Assembly (NCBI GenBank): GCA_038323835.1
Contig: JBBQHI010000013.1
Coordinates: 18,503 to 82,502, forward strand
Direction: 5' to 3'
Length of the DNA: 64,000 nt
DNA from: JACVRW01 sp038323835
GTDB taxonomy: Bacteria > Actinomycetota > Thermoleophilia > Solirubrobacterales > Thermoleophilaceae
Below the pieces are notes generated by a model. The model did not search any database. It was given only the letters and a program-made list of their open reading frames with translations, and had not been told where the DNA came from. Within the stretch, counting starts at the first letter, position 1, and each line of letters begins with the position of its first letter. Shown here one piece after another: positions 1 through 8,106 of the stretch. A program made the translations under genes and the position numbers.

Positions 1-162
1 GTTCAGCGCCGAGGACCAGCCGCGCACCACCCGCTCGGCCGCCGAGCGCTTCGGCGTGGGCGCATCCTGGCGGTCATCGCCCGAGCCGCCGCAGCCGGCG
101 GCCACCAGCAGGGCGGCGCTCGCCGCGAGACCGATGGCCCGCTGGAGCAGTGATCTCCTCAT
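1..162 (-). CDS. Lipoprotein, N-terminal fragment (runs off the window)
   Basis: Reading leftwards from an ATG at 162, the first 54 codons encode a basic start (MRRSLLQR), a hydrophobic stretch and a lipobox, LVAAGC, with the lipidated cysteine at residue 24. Polar sequence follows (GGSGDDRQD). This is a classical bacterial lipoprotein signal, so the product should be anchored to the outer face of the membrane. The rest of the gene lies left of the window, so no function can be given. No strong ribosome binding site is visible before the ATG. Confidence 0.6.
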   Translation of the reverse strand, partial: MRRSLLQRAIGLAASAALLVAAGCGGSGDDRQDAPTPKRSAAERVVRGWSSALN

Positions 163-220
163 GGGAAGAGTGTGGCGGCTGCGGGTGGGCGGAAACGCGA
201 CAGGTTGCCCGCGGCCCCGC

Positions 221-574
221 TCACTCGACGACGATCTTGCCCTTCATCTGGGTCGGGTGAACGGTGCAGATGTACCGGTACGTGCCGCGCTTGCGCAGCT
301 TCTTCGAATAGCTGCCGGACGTCTTCGTCTTCGAGTGGAACTTCCGCGGCCCGCGCGTCACGGTCACGTTGTGGGGCGCCACCCCAACCCAGTGCCAGCG
401 GACGGTGCTGCCGCTCTTGATCGTGATGGAGCTCTTCTTGAAGAACAGGTCGCCGACCGTGACCCGTTTCGTCCTGGCGGCCTCAGCGTGCGGCTCGGAG
501 GCGGCCGCGGGCAACGCCACCGCGGCGACGCCGGCGGGTATCAGGGCGAGGACGAGAACGAGGGTCTTGCGCAT
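221..574 (-). CDS. Secreted cupredoxin (plastocyanin-like copper protein)
   Basis: A 117-residue protein with a signal peptide (about residues 1-26, ending AAASEP) followed by one cupredoxin domain. The type 1 copper ligands are visible: His68 in the APHNV motif and Cys103, His106 and Met110 in CTVHPTQM near the C terminus. The YICTVHP segment is typical of small extracellular plastocyanin/amicyanin-like proteins that carry electrons or bind copper. It points away from the formylglycine enzyme gene, which itself needs copper, but a link between the two is only a guess. An AGGAG lies about 15 bases before the ATG. Confidence 0.82.
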   Translation of the reverse strand: MRKTLVLVLALIPAGVAAVALPAAASEPHAEAARTKRVTVGDLFFKKSSITIKSGSTVRWHWVGVAPHNVTVTRGPRKFHSKTKTSGSYSKKLRKRGTYRYICTVHPTQMKGKIVVE

Positions 575-668
575 GGACGAGGTGCTCCTGGTCGAGGGGC
601 TCGTTCACGGCATACGGACGCGGGCGGGAAACGGTTCGAACCGGCGCCCCGGGCGCCATCATGGCCAC

Positions 669-674
669 TAGGCT
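669..674 (+). promoter_or_regulatory. -10 box (TAGGCT), leaderless start
   Basis: TAGGCT ends 6 bases before the GTG at 681. It fits the TAnnnT boxes found at the same distance from many starts in this window. Confidence 0.5.
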
Positions 675-680
675 CGCGGC

Positions 681-1538
681 GTGGCCATGGTCGAGCTTCC
701 CGGCGGCGAGTTCCTGATGGGCGAGGAGGGTCCATGGGCCTATCCCGGCGACGGTGAGGGACCCCGCCGGCGAGTGCGGCTCGATCCATTTCAGATCGAT
801 GCCCACGCAGTGTCGAGCGCCGACTTCGGCGCCTTCGTGGAGGCCACCGGGCACGTGACCGAGGCCGAGCGGTTCGCCTGGTCGTTCGTGTTCGCCGGCC
901 TTCTACCGGACGACTTCCCGCCGACGCGCAGCGTGGCCTCGGCGCCATGGTGGCGGCAGGTCGAGGGCGCGGACTGGCGCCGGCCGGAGGGCCCCGGATC
1001 GGACCTCGAGGGACGCGCGGACCATCCGGTGGTCCACGTCAGCTGGAACGACGCGCAGGCCTACTGCGAGTGGTCGGGCCGCCGGCTCCCGACCGAGGCC
1101 GAGTGGGAGTACGCGGCCCGCGCCGGGTTCGAGGGCCAGGTGTTTCCCTGGGGTGACGAGCTCGAACCGGGGGGCGAGCACCTGATGAACGTGTTCCAGG
1201 GGACCTTCCCCGGTGAGAACACCGGCGCCGACGGCTTCCGCGGAACCTGCCCCACGAGCGCGTTCCCCCCGAATGCCTACGGGCTCCACAACATGACCGG
1301 GAACGTCTGGGAGTGGTGCTCGGACTGGTTCCATCCCGATTTCCACACGCGCGACAGGCGCACGAACCCCCAGGGCCCGCCCCGCGGCCTGAACCGCTCG
1401 ACGCGCGGAGGCTCCTACATGTGCCACCACTCGTACTGCCGGCGCTACCGGGTGGCGGCCCGGAACTCCATGGAGCCGGACTCCACCACGGGAAACACGG
1501 GCTTTCGCTGCGTGAGCGATATCACCCCGAAGGGATGA
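681..1538 (+). CDS. Formylglycine-generating enzyme (SUMF1/FGE family)
   Basis: A 285-residue protein of the FGE-sulfatase family, which oxidises the cysteine of a CxPxR motif in sulfatases to formylglycine using oxygen and copper. The N terminus shows the family opening (GGEFLMG). The middle has RLPTEAEWEYAARAG and NVWEWCSDWF. The C-terminal active-site segment starts at RGGSY and holds Cys248 and Cys253 with the five-residue spacing of the copper-binding cysteine pair of true aerobic enzymes, then the SxxxxTGNTGFR end. The GTG at 681 is favoured because TAGGCT lies 6 bases upstream; an in-frame ATG at 687 is possible. No sulfatase gene is in the window, so the substrate is unknown. Confidence 0.92.
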   Translation: MAMVELPGGEFLMGEEGPWAYPGDGEGPRRRVRLDPFQIDAHAVSSADFGAFVEATGHVTEAERFAWSFVFAGLLPDDFPPTRSVASAPWWRQVEGADWRRPEGPGSDLEGRADHPVVHVSWNDAQAYCEWSGRRLPTEAEWEYAARAGFEGQVFPWGDELEPGGEHLMNVFQGTFPGENTGADGFRGTCPTSAFPPNAYGLHNMTGNVWEWCSDWFHPDFHTRDRRTNPQGPPRGLNRSTRGGSYMCHHSYCRRYRVAARNSMEPDSTTGNTGFRCVSDITPKG

Positions 1539-1560
1539 TGTAGATCGAGCCGGGCAGCGC

Positions 1561-1828
1561 TGCGGCGGTGATCGTCTACGAGAACCGCTGGGCGGCTCCG
1601 TTTGCCGCCGCGGTTCGCCGCAACGGCGCGGCGCTGGTGGACAACCAGCGCATCACCGCGGCTATCAGGAGGCTCCTCCCCAACAGGCGCCCGCGCCCGT
1701 TGCCGCCGCCCCCGCCGAGAGCCGGGTCCCGAAGCTCAAGGAGCTGGCTGACGTCAAGGAGCAGGGGGTGCTGACCGAGGAGGAGTTCGCGAGCGAGAAG
1801 CCCGCATCCTCGCGAGTTGAGCGAGGGG
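1561..1828 (+). pseudogene. Decayed SHOCT-domain gene
   Basis: In the frame whose codons start at 1561, the stretch from about 1648 reads as a Gln/Pro/Ala-rich linker followed by a recognisable SHOCT motif, LKELADVKEQGVLTEEEFASEK (written here to show the pattern of Leu, Glu and Phe positions, 1735-1800). SHOCT is a short C-terminal helix pair found in small membrane or oligomerising proteins. No ATG, GTG or TTG opens this frame upstream. The plausible N terminus (MIVYENRW, from 1568) is in another frame. I read this as a frameshifted remnant. The 290-base gap before the next gene holds nothing else I recognise. Confidence 0.45.
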
Positions 1829-2113
1829 CTAGGGCGCTTCGACGCCGTGGCGCTGCAGGTAGTCGAGGTAGAACGGGCGCATCGCCTCGGCGATGGCACC
1901 CTTGCCCGAGTCCGTCACGTCGTCGAGGTGGGCACTCAGCCTCGTCACGTCCGCGTCCGCCTCGAGCATCTCCCCGGCTCCGGCCTCGGCCACCGGAAGC
2001 ACCTCCACCAGCTGCCAGAAGAATCGGACGTCGAGGTGACGCCGCGCGCGCTTCACGGCAAGGTCGTGGAGCTCTTTGGACGAGAGCTGTTCCAGTCCGT
2101 CGTCGCTTGGCAT
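1829..2113 (-). CDS. Conserved hypothetical protein, 94 aa
   Basis: A small soluble protein starting MPSDDGLEQLSSKELHDLA. The frame stays open further upstream, but the upstream part is arginine/proline-rich and lacks coding character, so the ATG at 2113 is chosen. The body is mostly helical with alternating charged and hydrophobic residues (RRHLDVRFFWQLVEVLP) and ends LDYLQRHGVEAP. There is no signal peptide or membrane segment. I do not recognise the family; the N-terminal helix pattern could be a small nucleic-acid or partner-binding module, but this is a guess. It sits between two decayed genes. Confidence 0.6.
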   Translation of the reverse strand: MPSDDGLEQLSSKELHDLAVKRARRHLDVRFFWQLVEVLPVAEAGAGEMLEADADVTRLSAHLDDVTDSGKGAIAEAMRPFYLDYLQRHGVEAP

Positions 2114-2145
2114 CGACCTGACACTAGCCGCCCTACGAAAAGGAG

Positions 2146-2355
2146 ATGTCGCTCGGAATCGTCTGGGCGGCCGGGGTACGACATCGTTCGCAGCCACCGG
2201 TCGGGCTGGACGACGCTCGGATTGCTGCTGGCGGTGATCCTCCTGCCCGTGGCCGGCAGTATCGTTTGCTGGGTGGTGCGGAGCCCACCGAGAAGGACAT
2301 CGGGCCGGCTCAAGCAGCCGCGGCCGCGCAGCCGACAGGCGGGCGCACGCTCTGA
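2146..2355 (+). pseudogene. Decayed PLDc_N-type small membrane protein
   Basis: Pieces of one small membrane protein are spread over two frames. An ATG at 2146 gives MSLGIVW, then the family's core continues in the next frame from about 2183: YDIVRSHRSGWTTLG, a transmembrane stretch LLLAVILLPVAGSIVCWVV, then back in the first frame PTEKDIGPAQ and a TGA at 2355. The order (short membrane helix, SGW, second helix, PTEKD tail) matches the phospholipase-D-nuclease N-terminal (PLDc_N) family. Two frameshifts and a missing first helix argue for decay. Sequence error is the alternative. The family often neighbours SHOCT genes, as here. The rest of the gap 2114-2421 holds nothing else I recognise. 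Confidence 0.5.
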
Positions 2356-2421
2356 GCCACTTCCGCGATCTCACCCGGTTCGAGTGATGCGCGACTCGAG
2401 GTGAGGCGATTGGATCGGCGC

Positions 2422-3801
2422 ATGTCCCAAACCAGCCCGAGCGCGAATGACCTGGACGTCCGTTACGGCAACCGGTTCCTGACCGAGGAGGTACCCAAGG
2501 ACCACATGCCCTCCGGTGGCATGCCCGGGCTGGAAGCGAGGCGGTTGATCGAGTACGAGCTGACCCTCGAGGGCGATCCGCAGCACAACCTCGCGACCTT
2601 CGTGACCACCTGGATGGAGCCGGAGGCTCGGCGGCTCATCGTGGAGAACCTCCACCGCAACTTCATCGACCACGCCGAGTACCCCCGCACCGCCGAGATC
2701 GAGCAGCGCTGCATCCGCATGCTCGCCGACCTGTTTCACGCGCCCGGGGAGACCACCGGTGCCCGTACGCAGGGCTCCTCGGAGGCGATCATGCTGGGCG
2801 CTCTCTCACTGAAGTGGAACTGGCGAAAGCGCCGCGAGGCGGCCGGCCGGCCGGTGGAGCGGCCCAACCTGGTGTTCGGCGGCGACGTGCACGTCGTGTG
2901 GGAGAAGTTCTGCCGCTACTTCGACGTGGAGCCGCGGATCGTCCCGCTCGCGGAGCGCAAGTACACGATCGGCCCCGAGGACGTGGAGCCCCACGTGGAC
3001 GAGAACACGATCGGCGTGGCCGCCGTGCTCGGCACCACGTTCACCGGGCACATGGACGACATCCGCGGGATCAACAAGCTGCTCGCCGACATCGAGAACG
3101 ACACGGGGCTTCACGTCCCCCTACACGTGGACGCGGCCAGTGGCGGCTTCGTCTGGCCGTTTCTCTACCCCGACTCCGAGTGGGACTTCCGGCTCTCGCA
3201 CGTTCGCTCCATCAACGTGTCCGGTCACAAGTACGGCCTCGTGTACCCCGGCATCGGCTGGCTGATCTTCCGTGAGCGCGGCGACCTGAGCGAGGACCTC
3301 GTCTTCTACGAGAACTACCTCGGCAAGAACGACGCCACGTTCACGCTCAACTTCTCGACCGGCTCAGCGATGGTGCTGGCCCAGTACTACAACCTCATCC
3401 GCTACGGCCGCGAGGGCTACACGTACATCATGGGGATGATGCAGAAGAACGCGGCCGCCCTCGCAGAGCAGCTGGAGGCGTGCGGTCCGTTCGAGCTGAT
3501 CGGGCAGGACGAGGAGCGGCTGCCGCTGGTGGCGTTCAAGCTGGCCGAGCCCAAGAGCTACGACGAGTTCGACATCGCCTGGCAGCTGTCGGCCGAGCGC
3601 GGCTGGATGGTGCCCGCCTACACGCTCCCGCCCGACGCCCAGCACGTGAAGGTGATGCGCGCCCTGGTGAAGGAGACGCTGAGCCGGGAGATGGTGGACA
3701 CCCTCGCGCGCGACGTCTCGCAGGCCTGCGAGACGCTGGAGAAGAAGGGGGCGACCCACGAATCCGAGCGCCGGAAGGTCAAGACCGCAACGGGGTACTG
3801 A
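2422..3801 (+). CDS. gadB: Glutamate decarboxylase (PLP-dependent)
   Basis: Decarboxylates L-glutamate to 4-aminobutyrate with PLP; in bacteria this consumes protons (acid resistance) or feeds GABA metabolism. From the ATG at 2422 it is 459 residues, the usual length for group II GadA/GadB enzymes. The PLP lysine is Lys270 in SGHKYG, preceded by the HVDAASGGFVWPF cofactor site; GARTQGSSEAI and NFSTGS are further family signatures. An in-frame GTG at 2401 would add seven arginine-rich residues and is less likely. The C-terminal tail is basic and polar. No glutamate/GABA antiporter is next to it. Its 3' end overlaps the convergent epimerase-like gene by 23 bases. Confidence 0.93.
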   Translation: MSQTSPSANDLDVRYGNRFLTEEVPKDHMPSGGMPGLEARRLIEYELTLEGDPQHNLATFVTTWMEPEARRLIVENLHRNFIDHAEYPRTAEIEQRCIRMLADLFHAPGETTGARTQGSSEAIMLGALSLKWNWRKRREAAGRPVERPNLVFGGDVHVVWEKFCRYFDVEPRIVPLAERKYTIGPEDVEPHVDENTIGVAAVLGTTFTGHMDDIRGINKLLADIENDTGLHVPLHVDAASGGFVWPFLYPDSEWDFRLSHVRSINVSGHKYGLVYPGIGWLIFRERGDLSEDLVFYENYLGKNDATFTLNFSTGSAMVLAQYYNLIRYGREGYTYIMGMMQKNAAALAEQLEACGPFELIGQDEERLPLVAFKLAEPKSYDEFDIAWQLSAERGWMVPAYTLPPDAQHVKVMRALVKETLSREMVDTLARDVSQACETLEKKGATHESERRKVKTATGY

Positions 3802-4756
3802 CCGGGCCGACGCGGATCTCGAAGGCCGCCCGGTAGCTCTCACCCGGAGCCACGAGGCTCAGCTCCGGGCCGCCCCGCACGAGCGCGTTCGTGGGCGCGG
3901 TCATCGGCTCGAAGCACACGAAGTCGCTGCCCGGGGGCGCATAGACCTGCGCGAAGCGGTACCCGTCCTTGAAGCTGAGCGCGAGCTCCGATTCACGGCC
4001 GCCGAGCAGGAAACGCCCGGGCGGAACGAGATCGGAGAAACCGTCGTCCCATTCCGTGTCGCCGAGCGTGCGCGGGCCGGGCTCGAAGGGCTCGCTGTCC
4101 CCCGTGGGGATCATCAGGCTGTCGTGCGCCAGCCGGCGCCGGACCGGCAAGGTCATCCGGGCGTCCCCACGCGAGGCGCCCGGAATGCGCTGATAGGGGT
4201 GGAACCCGAACGAGACCGGAACCGCGGCGTCGCCGCTCGGCGCGAGCGTCACCGTGATCTCGATCGAGCGCTCGGTGAGCACCGCCTCGTACTCGAGGCG
4301 ATGGGGAAAGGGGAAGATCCGGAAGGCCTCGTGCGCCGGTTCCCAGTGCAGGGCCGCCCGCAGGCGGGCCCCGTCCCCGTCCGCGGTTGCCGCCGCCACG
4401 TCCCACCGCAGGAGCCCGGGCAGTGCTCCGTGGATCGGCAGGCCGTTGTGATCGCGATCGAACAGGGCCACGTCGCCCGCTAGCGCCACCTCGGTGCGGT
4501 CGACCGCGTACGTGGATCCGCCGAGCCGGTTGGCCCACGGGTGCAACAGGGGAACGCCCATCGTCACCCCGCGCTCGCGGTAGGCGCGCAGGCCGTCGTT
4601 CACGGCCAGCAGCTCACGGTCCCCCAGCTTGAGCGAGTGGAGCACGACGTTCGCGCCGGGAGCGAACGTCGCCCTTAGGCCGTCGGGGCCGGGAGCCGCC
4701 AACTCGATCGTCTCGAGACCCTCTGCTTCGGAGGCGGTGCTCGAGTAGGCGGTCAT
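3779..4756 (-). CDS. Aldose 1-epimerase-like protein (galactose mutarotase fold)
   Basis: A 325-residue protein of the aldose 1-epimerase superfamily. Visible signatures include HPWANRLGG (substrate-binding Asn-Arg), an active-site His in HGALPG, FGFHPYQRIPG with a second conserved His, and FEPMTAPTNAL near the C terminus with the glutamate usually acting as base. Homologues interconvert alpha and beta sugars or sugar phosphates. The ATG at 4756 overlaps the cydB stop in an ATGA, so it is the last gene of the cyd operon and is probably translationally coupled. Why a mutarotase-like enzyme is tied to cytochrome bd is unclear. Its 3' end runs 23 bases into the convergent gadB. Confidence 0.82.
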   Translation of the reverse strand: MTAYSSTASEAEGLETIELAAPGPDGLRATFAPGANVVLHSLKLGDRELLAVNDGLRAYRERGVTMGVPLLHPWANRLGGSTYAVDRTEVALAGDVALFDRDHNGLPIHGALPGLLRWDVAAATADGDGARLRAALHWEPAHEAFRIFPFPHRLEYEAVLTERSIEITVTLAPSGDAAVPVSFGFHPYQRIPGASRGDARMTLPVRRRLAHDSLMIPTGDSEPFEPGPRTLGDTEWDDGFSDLVPPGRFLLGGRESELALSFKDGYRFAQVYAPPGSDFVCFEPMTAPTNALVRGGPELSLVAPGESYRAAFEIRVGPVSTPLRS

Positions 4757-5763
4757 AGCTCCGTCTCCTCGATCATGCTCCGCTGGACGAGGGTGTAGAG
4801 GAGGGCGAGCGCGGGCAGCACGAGCACCACGGCGGCGCCGAAGACGATGAGAACGGCGGTGAGAGTCGCGCTCGGCGCGGCCCCGGCCGCGACGGTGAGC
4901 TTCTGGGGAAGCAGATACGGGTACTGAGCGACGCCCCATCCCCACACCACGGCCACCACGGCGCCGACGGCGAGCGGGCGGGCGCCGCGGGGGGCCGCGC
5001 GGCGAAGGAGCACCAGCGCCCCCAGCCCGCAGACCCCGGACAGGATCACGAGCGGCAGGCCCTCATGCGTGAGACCGTCGTAGATGTACCGGGCGTCGGC
5101 GTGCATCACGAGAATGCCCGCGACCGCGAGACCGCCCGCCACCAGGGCCGCGCCCAGGGCTCGGGCCCTGAAGTACTCCTCCAGGTCGGGGGCCTCCGCC
5201 CGGCGGGCGTCACTCACCAGGAAGACCGCCGCGAGGTAGGCGCAGGTGGCGACGAACAGCACCCCCACCAGCAGCGACAGGGGATTGAGCCAGCTGGTCA
5301 CCGGATCGCCCTCGGCATTGCCGACGGGCACCCTCCCCGACGCCACGGCGCCGATGACGGTCCCGAGGAAAAACGGCGTGAGCAGGGACGAAACACCGAA
5401 GAGGCGCTCGGCGAAAAGCCTGCCTCTCAGCCTCCGCGCGGAGTGGTGGAAGGCGAATCCCGAGCCCCGCAGCACAATGCCCAAGGCGGCGAGGCTCAGC
5501 GGGATGAAGAGCGTGGAGAAGATCGACCCGAAGGCCTCCGAGAACGCCGTCCAGAGCACGACCAGCACGAAGATGAGCCACACGTGGTTGGCCTCCCAGA
5601 CCGGGCCTATCGCCCAGTCGACGAGCTCGCGCGCCCGCCTGCCGCGCTCGCCGCCGCCGGCCACCAGGCCCCAGAAGCCGGCGCCGAAGTCGGCGCCGGC
5701 GAACACGGCATACAAGCTCACTCCGACCCAGAGCACCCCGGCCACGGCGTCCGCGCTGCTCAA
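4753..5763 (-). CDS. cydB: Cytochrome bd oxidase subunit II
   Basis: The 336-residue partner of CydA in the membrane-bound quinol oxidase that reduces oxygen to water without pumping protons. Eight or nine hydrophobic helices can be seen. Family motifs include the N-terminal FAGADFGAGFWGL, the GPVWEANHVWLI segment and FSTLFIPLSL. It overlaps cydA by four bases (ATGA) and is itself followed by an overlapping epimerase-like gene. No cydCD transporter genes follow, so haem assembly factors must be elsewhere. Confidence 0.95.
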   Translation of the reverse strand: MSSADAVAGVLWVGVSLYAVFAGADFGAGFWGLVAGGGERGRRARELVDWAIGPVWEANHVWLIFVLVVLWTAFSEAFGSIFSTLFIPLSLAALGIVLRGSGFAFHHSARRLRGRLFAERLFGVSSLLTPFFLGTVIGAVASGRVPVGNAEGDPVTSWLNPLSLLVGVLFVATCAYLAAVFLVSDARRAEAPDLEEYFRARALGAALVAGGLAVAGILVMHADARYIYDGLTHEGLPLVILSGVCGLGALVLLRRAAPRGARPLAVGAVVAVVWGWGVAQYPYLLPQKLTVAAGAAPSATLTAVLIVFGAAVVLVLPALALLYTLVQRSMIEETEL

Positions 5764-7157
5764 CCGGGCCCCCCGGAAAGCGCGGCCGGGGCACTGGGAC
5801 GCGGACCGTAGGGCTCGTCGCCGCCGTCCTCGTCCTGTGAATCCTCCTCACGCCAGCGCCTCGCCATCGTGCGCAGGGTCACCACCGTCGCGATTCCGAG
5901 CACCGTGTACAGCAGGAGCGCCACCGTGAACGTCACCCACACGCCACTGGCCCCGGTGGCCGCGTTCTCGGTGCGCATGACGTTGTAGACCACCCAGGGC
6001 TGGCGGCCCACCTCGGTCACGATCCAGCCGCACTCCATCGCCGCGATCGCCGCGACGCCGGACACCGCCGTGGCCCGCAGGAACCAGTGCGACCGAGGTA
6101 TGTCGCGCCTGCGCAGCCACGTGAGGCCAAGCCAGAGGGCGAGCCCCATGAGCGCGGTGCCGATCCCGACCATCGCGTCGAACGCCCAATGGAGCATCGT
6201 GTTGGCCGGCGGCCGATCGTCGGCCGGCACCGAGTCCAGGCCGGTGACCTTCGTGTCGGTGCTGAAGCCGATCAGGAACGAGTCGAGACCGGGAATGCCG
6301 ATCCCGCCCTTGACGCCATCCGCCGTGCAGCGACCGCCGAGGTACTCGGTCACGTGAGTCGACGTGTGCTGCACGCATTCCATTCCCGCGAACTTGACCG
6401 GCTGGTCGTTGGCGATCGCCCGCGCGGCGGTGTCGCCGACCCCCAGCTGGATCGGCGTCGCGATCGCCGCGACGGTCAGCGGGATCAGCAGGCCCAGCCT
6501 GTGGAGGCGGTCCCGCCGCCCGCGGAGCATGCCGACGGCGTACACCGACGCCACCAGGAAGCCCGTGACCATGTAGGCGGCCAGGAGCATGTGCGGGACC
6601 TCGTACGGCACCGCCGGGTTGAAGATCACCTTGAGGGGCTCCACCTTCGTCACGTCGCCGTGGGAGAGCGTGTAGCCGCGCGGCTGGTTCATCCACGAGT
6701 TGACCGCGACCACCGAGAACGCGCCCCCGATCCCGGAGAGGACGATCGGAACTCCGGTCCAGAAGTGTGCCCATCCCGGGAGTCGCTTCCATCCGAAGAT
6801 GTAGATCGCGATGAAGATCGCCTCGAGGAAGAAGAAGATGCCCTCGATCGCGAAGAGGATCCCGAAGACCTCGCCGAACTTGGCGGTGAACGCCGGCCAC
6901 AGGAGGCCGAACTCGAAGGAGAGCACCGTGCCGGTCACGGCGCCGACCGCGAACGTGACGGCCGCGACCTTCGACCACCGCCGGGCGAGCAGCATCGCGT
7001 CGGCGTCGTCGTGGCGAAGGCCACGGTAGTTGGCGATCAGCATCATCGCCGGGAAGGCCACGCCAAGGGAGGCGAGGACGATGTGGAACCCGAGCGTGAA
7101 CGCCATCTGGCTGCGCGCGGCCTCGAGGGCCGAAGCGATCGGGAGGACGTTGCTCAC
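5760..7157 (-). CDS. cydA: Cytochrome bd oxidase subunit I
   Basis: The 465-residue haem-carrying, quinol-oxidising subunit. An early His (His25, FTLGFHI) fits the b595 ligand. The GRQPW motif appears as VGRQPWVVYNVMRTENA near the C terminus. The quinol-binding loop is short, as in the cyanide-insensitive (CIO) branch rather than the long-loop E. coli type. The C-terminal tail is acidic and proline-rich. The start is a GTG that overlaps the TGA of the upstream 60-aa gene. Together with cydB it should support respiration at low oxygen. Confidence 0.95.
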   Translation of the reverse strand: MSNVLPIASALEAARSQMAFTLGFHIVLASLGVAFPAMMLIANYRGLRHDDADAMLLARRWSKVAAVTFAVGAVTGTVLSFEFGLLWPAFTAKFGEVFGILFAIEGIFFFLEAIFIAIYIFGWKRLPGWAHFWTGVPIVLSGIGGAFSVVAVNSWMNQPRGYTLSHGDVTKVEPLKVIFNPAVPYEVPHMLLAAYMVTGFLVASVYAVGMLRGRRDRLHRLGLLIPLTVAAIATPIQLGVGDTAARAIANDQPVKFAGMECVQHTSTHVTEYLGGRCTADGVKGGIGIPGLDSFLIGFSTDTKVTGLDSVPADDRPPANTMLHWAFDAMVGIGTALMGLALWLGLTWLRRRDIPRSHWFLRATAVSGVAAIAAMECGWIVTEVGRQPWVVYNVMRTENAATGASGVWVTFTVALLLYTVLGIATVVTLRTMARRWREEDSQDEDGGDEPYGPRPSAPAALSGGPG

Positions 7158-7336
7158 CGTGGAGCCGTCTCCCTTGGCGGCGCCCGCTCGACGATCGAGA
7201 GCTCACCCTGGATCACCTGGCTTCCGCGATGCGCGAACCGCGTGGCGAGCACACGCTCGCCGGCATCGAGCAGGATCACCTGGGAGCCGTCGGGACGGAT
7301 ATGCGCATGATCGCCCTTCCGCGAGCGCTTCGCCAC
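7154..7336 (-). CDS. Small protein at the head of the cyd operon, 60 aa
   Basis: From a GTG at 7336 the frame encodes a basic N terminus (MAKRSRKGDHAH), then a beta-rich middle with repeated RxxGSQVI patterns (DGSQVILLDAGERVL and HRGSQVIQGEL). It ends in a GTGA overlap with the cydA start, which argues that it is a real, coupled gene. It has no membrane helix, so it does not resemble the small CydX/CydH subunits. The internal repeat hints at a small beta barrel. I do not recognise the family. The start is uncertain because the frame is open further upstream. Confidence 0.55.
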   Translation of the reverse strand: MAKRSRKGDHAHIRPDGSQVILLDAGERVLATRFAHRGSQVIQGELSIVERAPPRETAPR

Positions 7337-7388
7337 CGCCGCGAGCGCTCCGGGATCTCCACTCCGGTGGGTCCGCCGGCCGCGGCGG

Positions 7389-7991
7389 CTAGTGCTGGAG
7401 CGAGGGTGCCGGCAGCTCGGCCTCGAGCGCGTCCAGCACGATCGGATCGAACTGGCGCTCGCGACCCTCGTCCAGCTCGCGGGCCACACCGTCGGCGGGA
7501 AGCGCCTCGCGGTAGGGCCGGTCCTCGTTCATTGCCACATAGGCGTCGGCCACGGCCAGGATTCGACTTTCGAACGGGCTCTGCGGGCCCTCGAGGCCGT
7601 CGGGGTAGCCACGCCCGTCGAAGCGCTCATGGTGGTGGCGGACGATGTCGGATACGCGCTCGAGCCCCGGGATGCGGCCCACCAGGTCCGCGCCCCAGCT
7701 CGAGTGCTCGCGCAGCAGCTCGGCCTCGAGCGCATCGAGCGGGCCGGGCTTGAACAGCACCGCGTCGGGCACGCCTACCTTGCCGATGTCGTGCACCCGG
7801 GCCGCGAAGCTCAGATCTCGAAGCGAGTCGTCGGGCAGCCCCAGGCGCCAGCCGAGCCGGCGGGCCAGATCCACGACCCGGCCGCAGTGCTCACGAGTCT
7901 CCCCGTCGCGGAGCCCCAGAGTCTCGGCGAGGGCATCCACAGTCGCGGTGAGTAGATCGTCGGACGGGGGAGCGCCAGCGGAATTCGGCAT
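7389..7991 (-). CDS. Stand-alone HD-GYP domain phosphohydrolase
   Basis: A 200-residue protein made almost wholly of one HD-GYP domain. The metal site HD is in HDIGKVGVPD, and HHHERFDGRGYPDGL gives the GYP signature, so it could hydrolyse cyclic di-GMP or a related dinucleotide. SRILAVADAYVAM is the next conserved block. There is no receiver or sensor domain, unlike most HD-GYP proteins, so input must come from another protein or from the short N terminus. A palindromic repeat copy separates it from pspAA upstream. Substrate choice is inferred from the family only. Confidence 0.87.
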   Translation of the reverse strand: MPNSAGAPPSDDLLTATVDALAETLGLRDGETREHCGRVVDLARRLGWRLGLPDDSLRDLSFAARVHDIGKVGVPDAVLFKPGPLDALEAELLREHSSWGADLVGRIPGLERVSDIVRHHHERFDGRGYPDGLEGPQSPFESRILAVADAYVAMNEDRPYREALPADGVARELDEGRERQFDPIVLDALEAELPAPSLQH

Positions 7992-8060
7992 CGTGCCTCG
8001 GTTCGCCGCGGGGCGTTGCTTCCCTCTTCCGGATGCCGCCGTACGTCAAGAGCGGCACAG

Positions 8061-8100
8061 GCGAGGAGCGCAGCCTGATCGGTGATCAGGCGAGCACCGG
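8061..8100 (+). repeat. Dispersed palindromic repeat, copy A
   Basis: Forward copy with stem GCCTGATC-GGT-GATCAGGC flanked by GAGGAGCGCA and GAGCACCGG. Compared with the common GCCCGATC/GATCGGGC stem, both arms carry the matching change (C to T and G to A). Confidence 0.8.
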
Positions 8101-8106
8101 AGCCAC

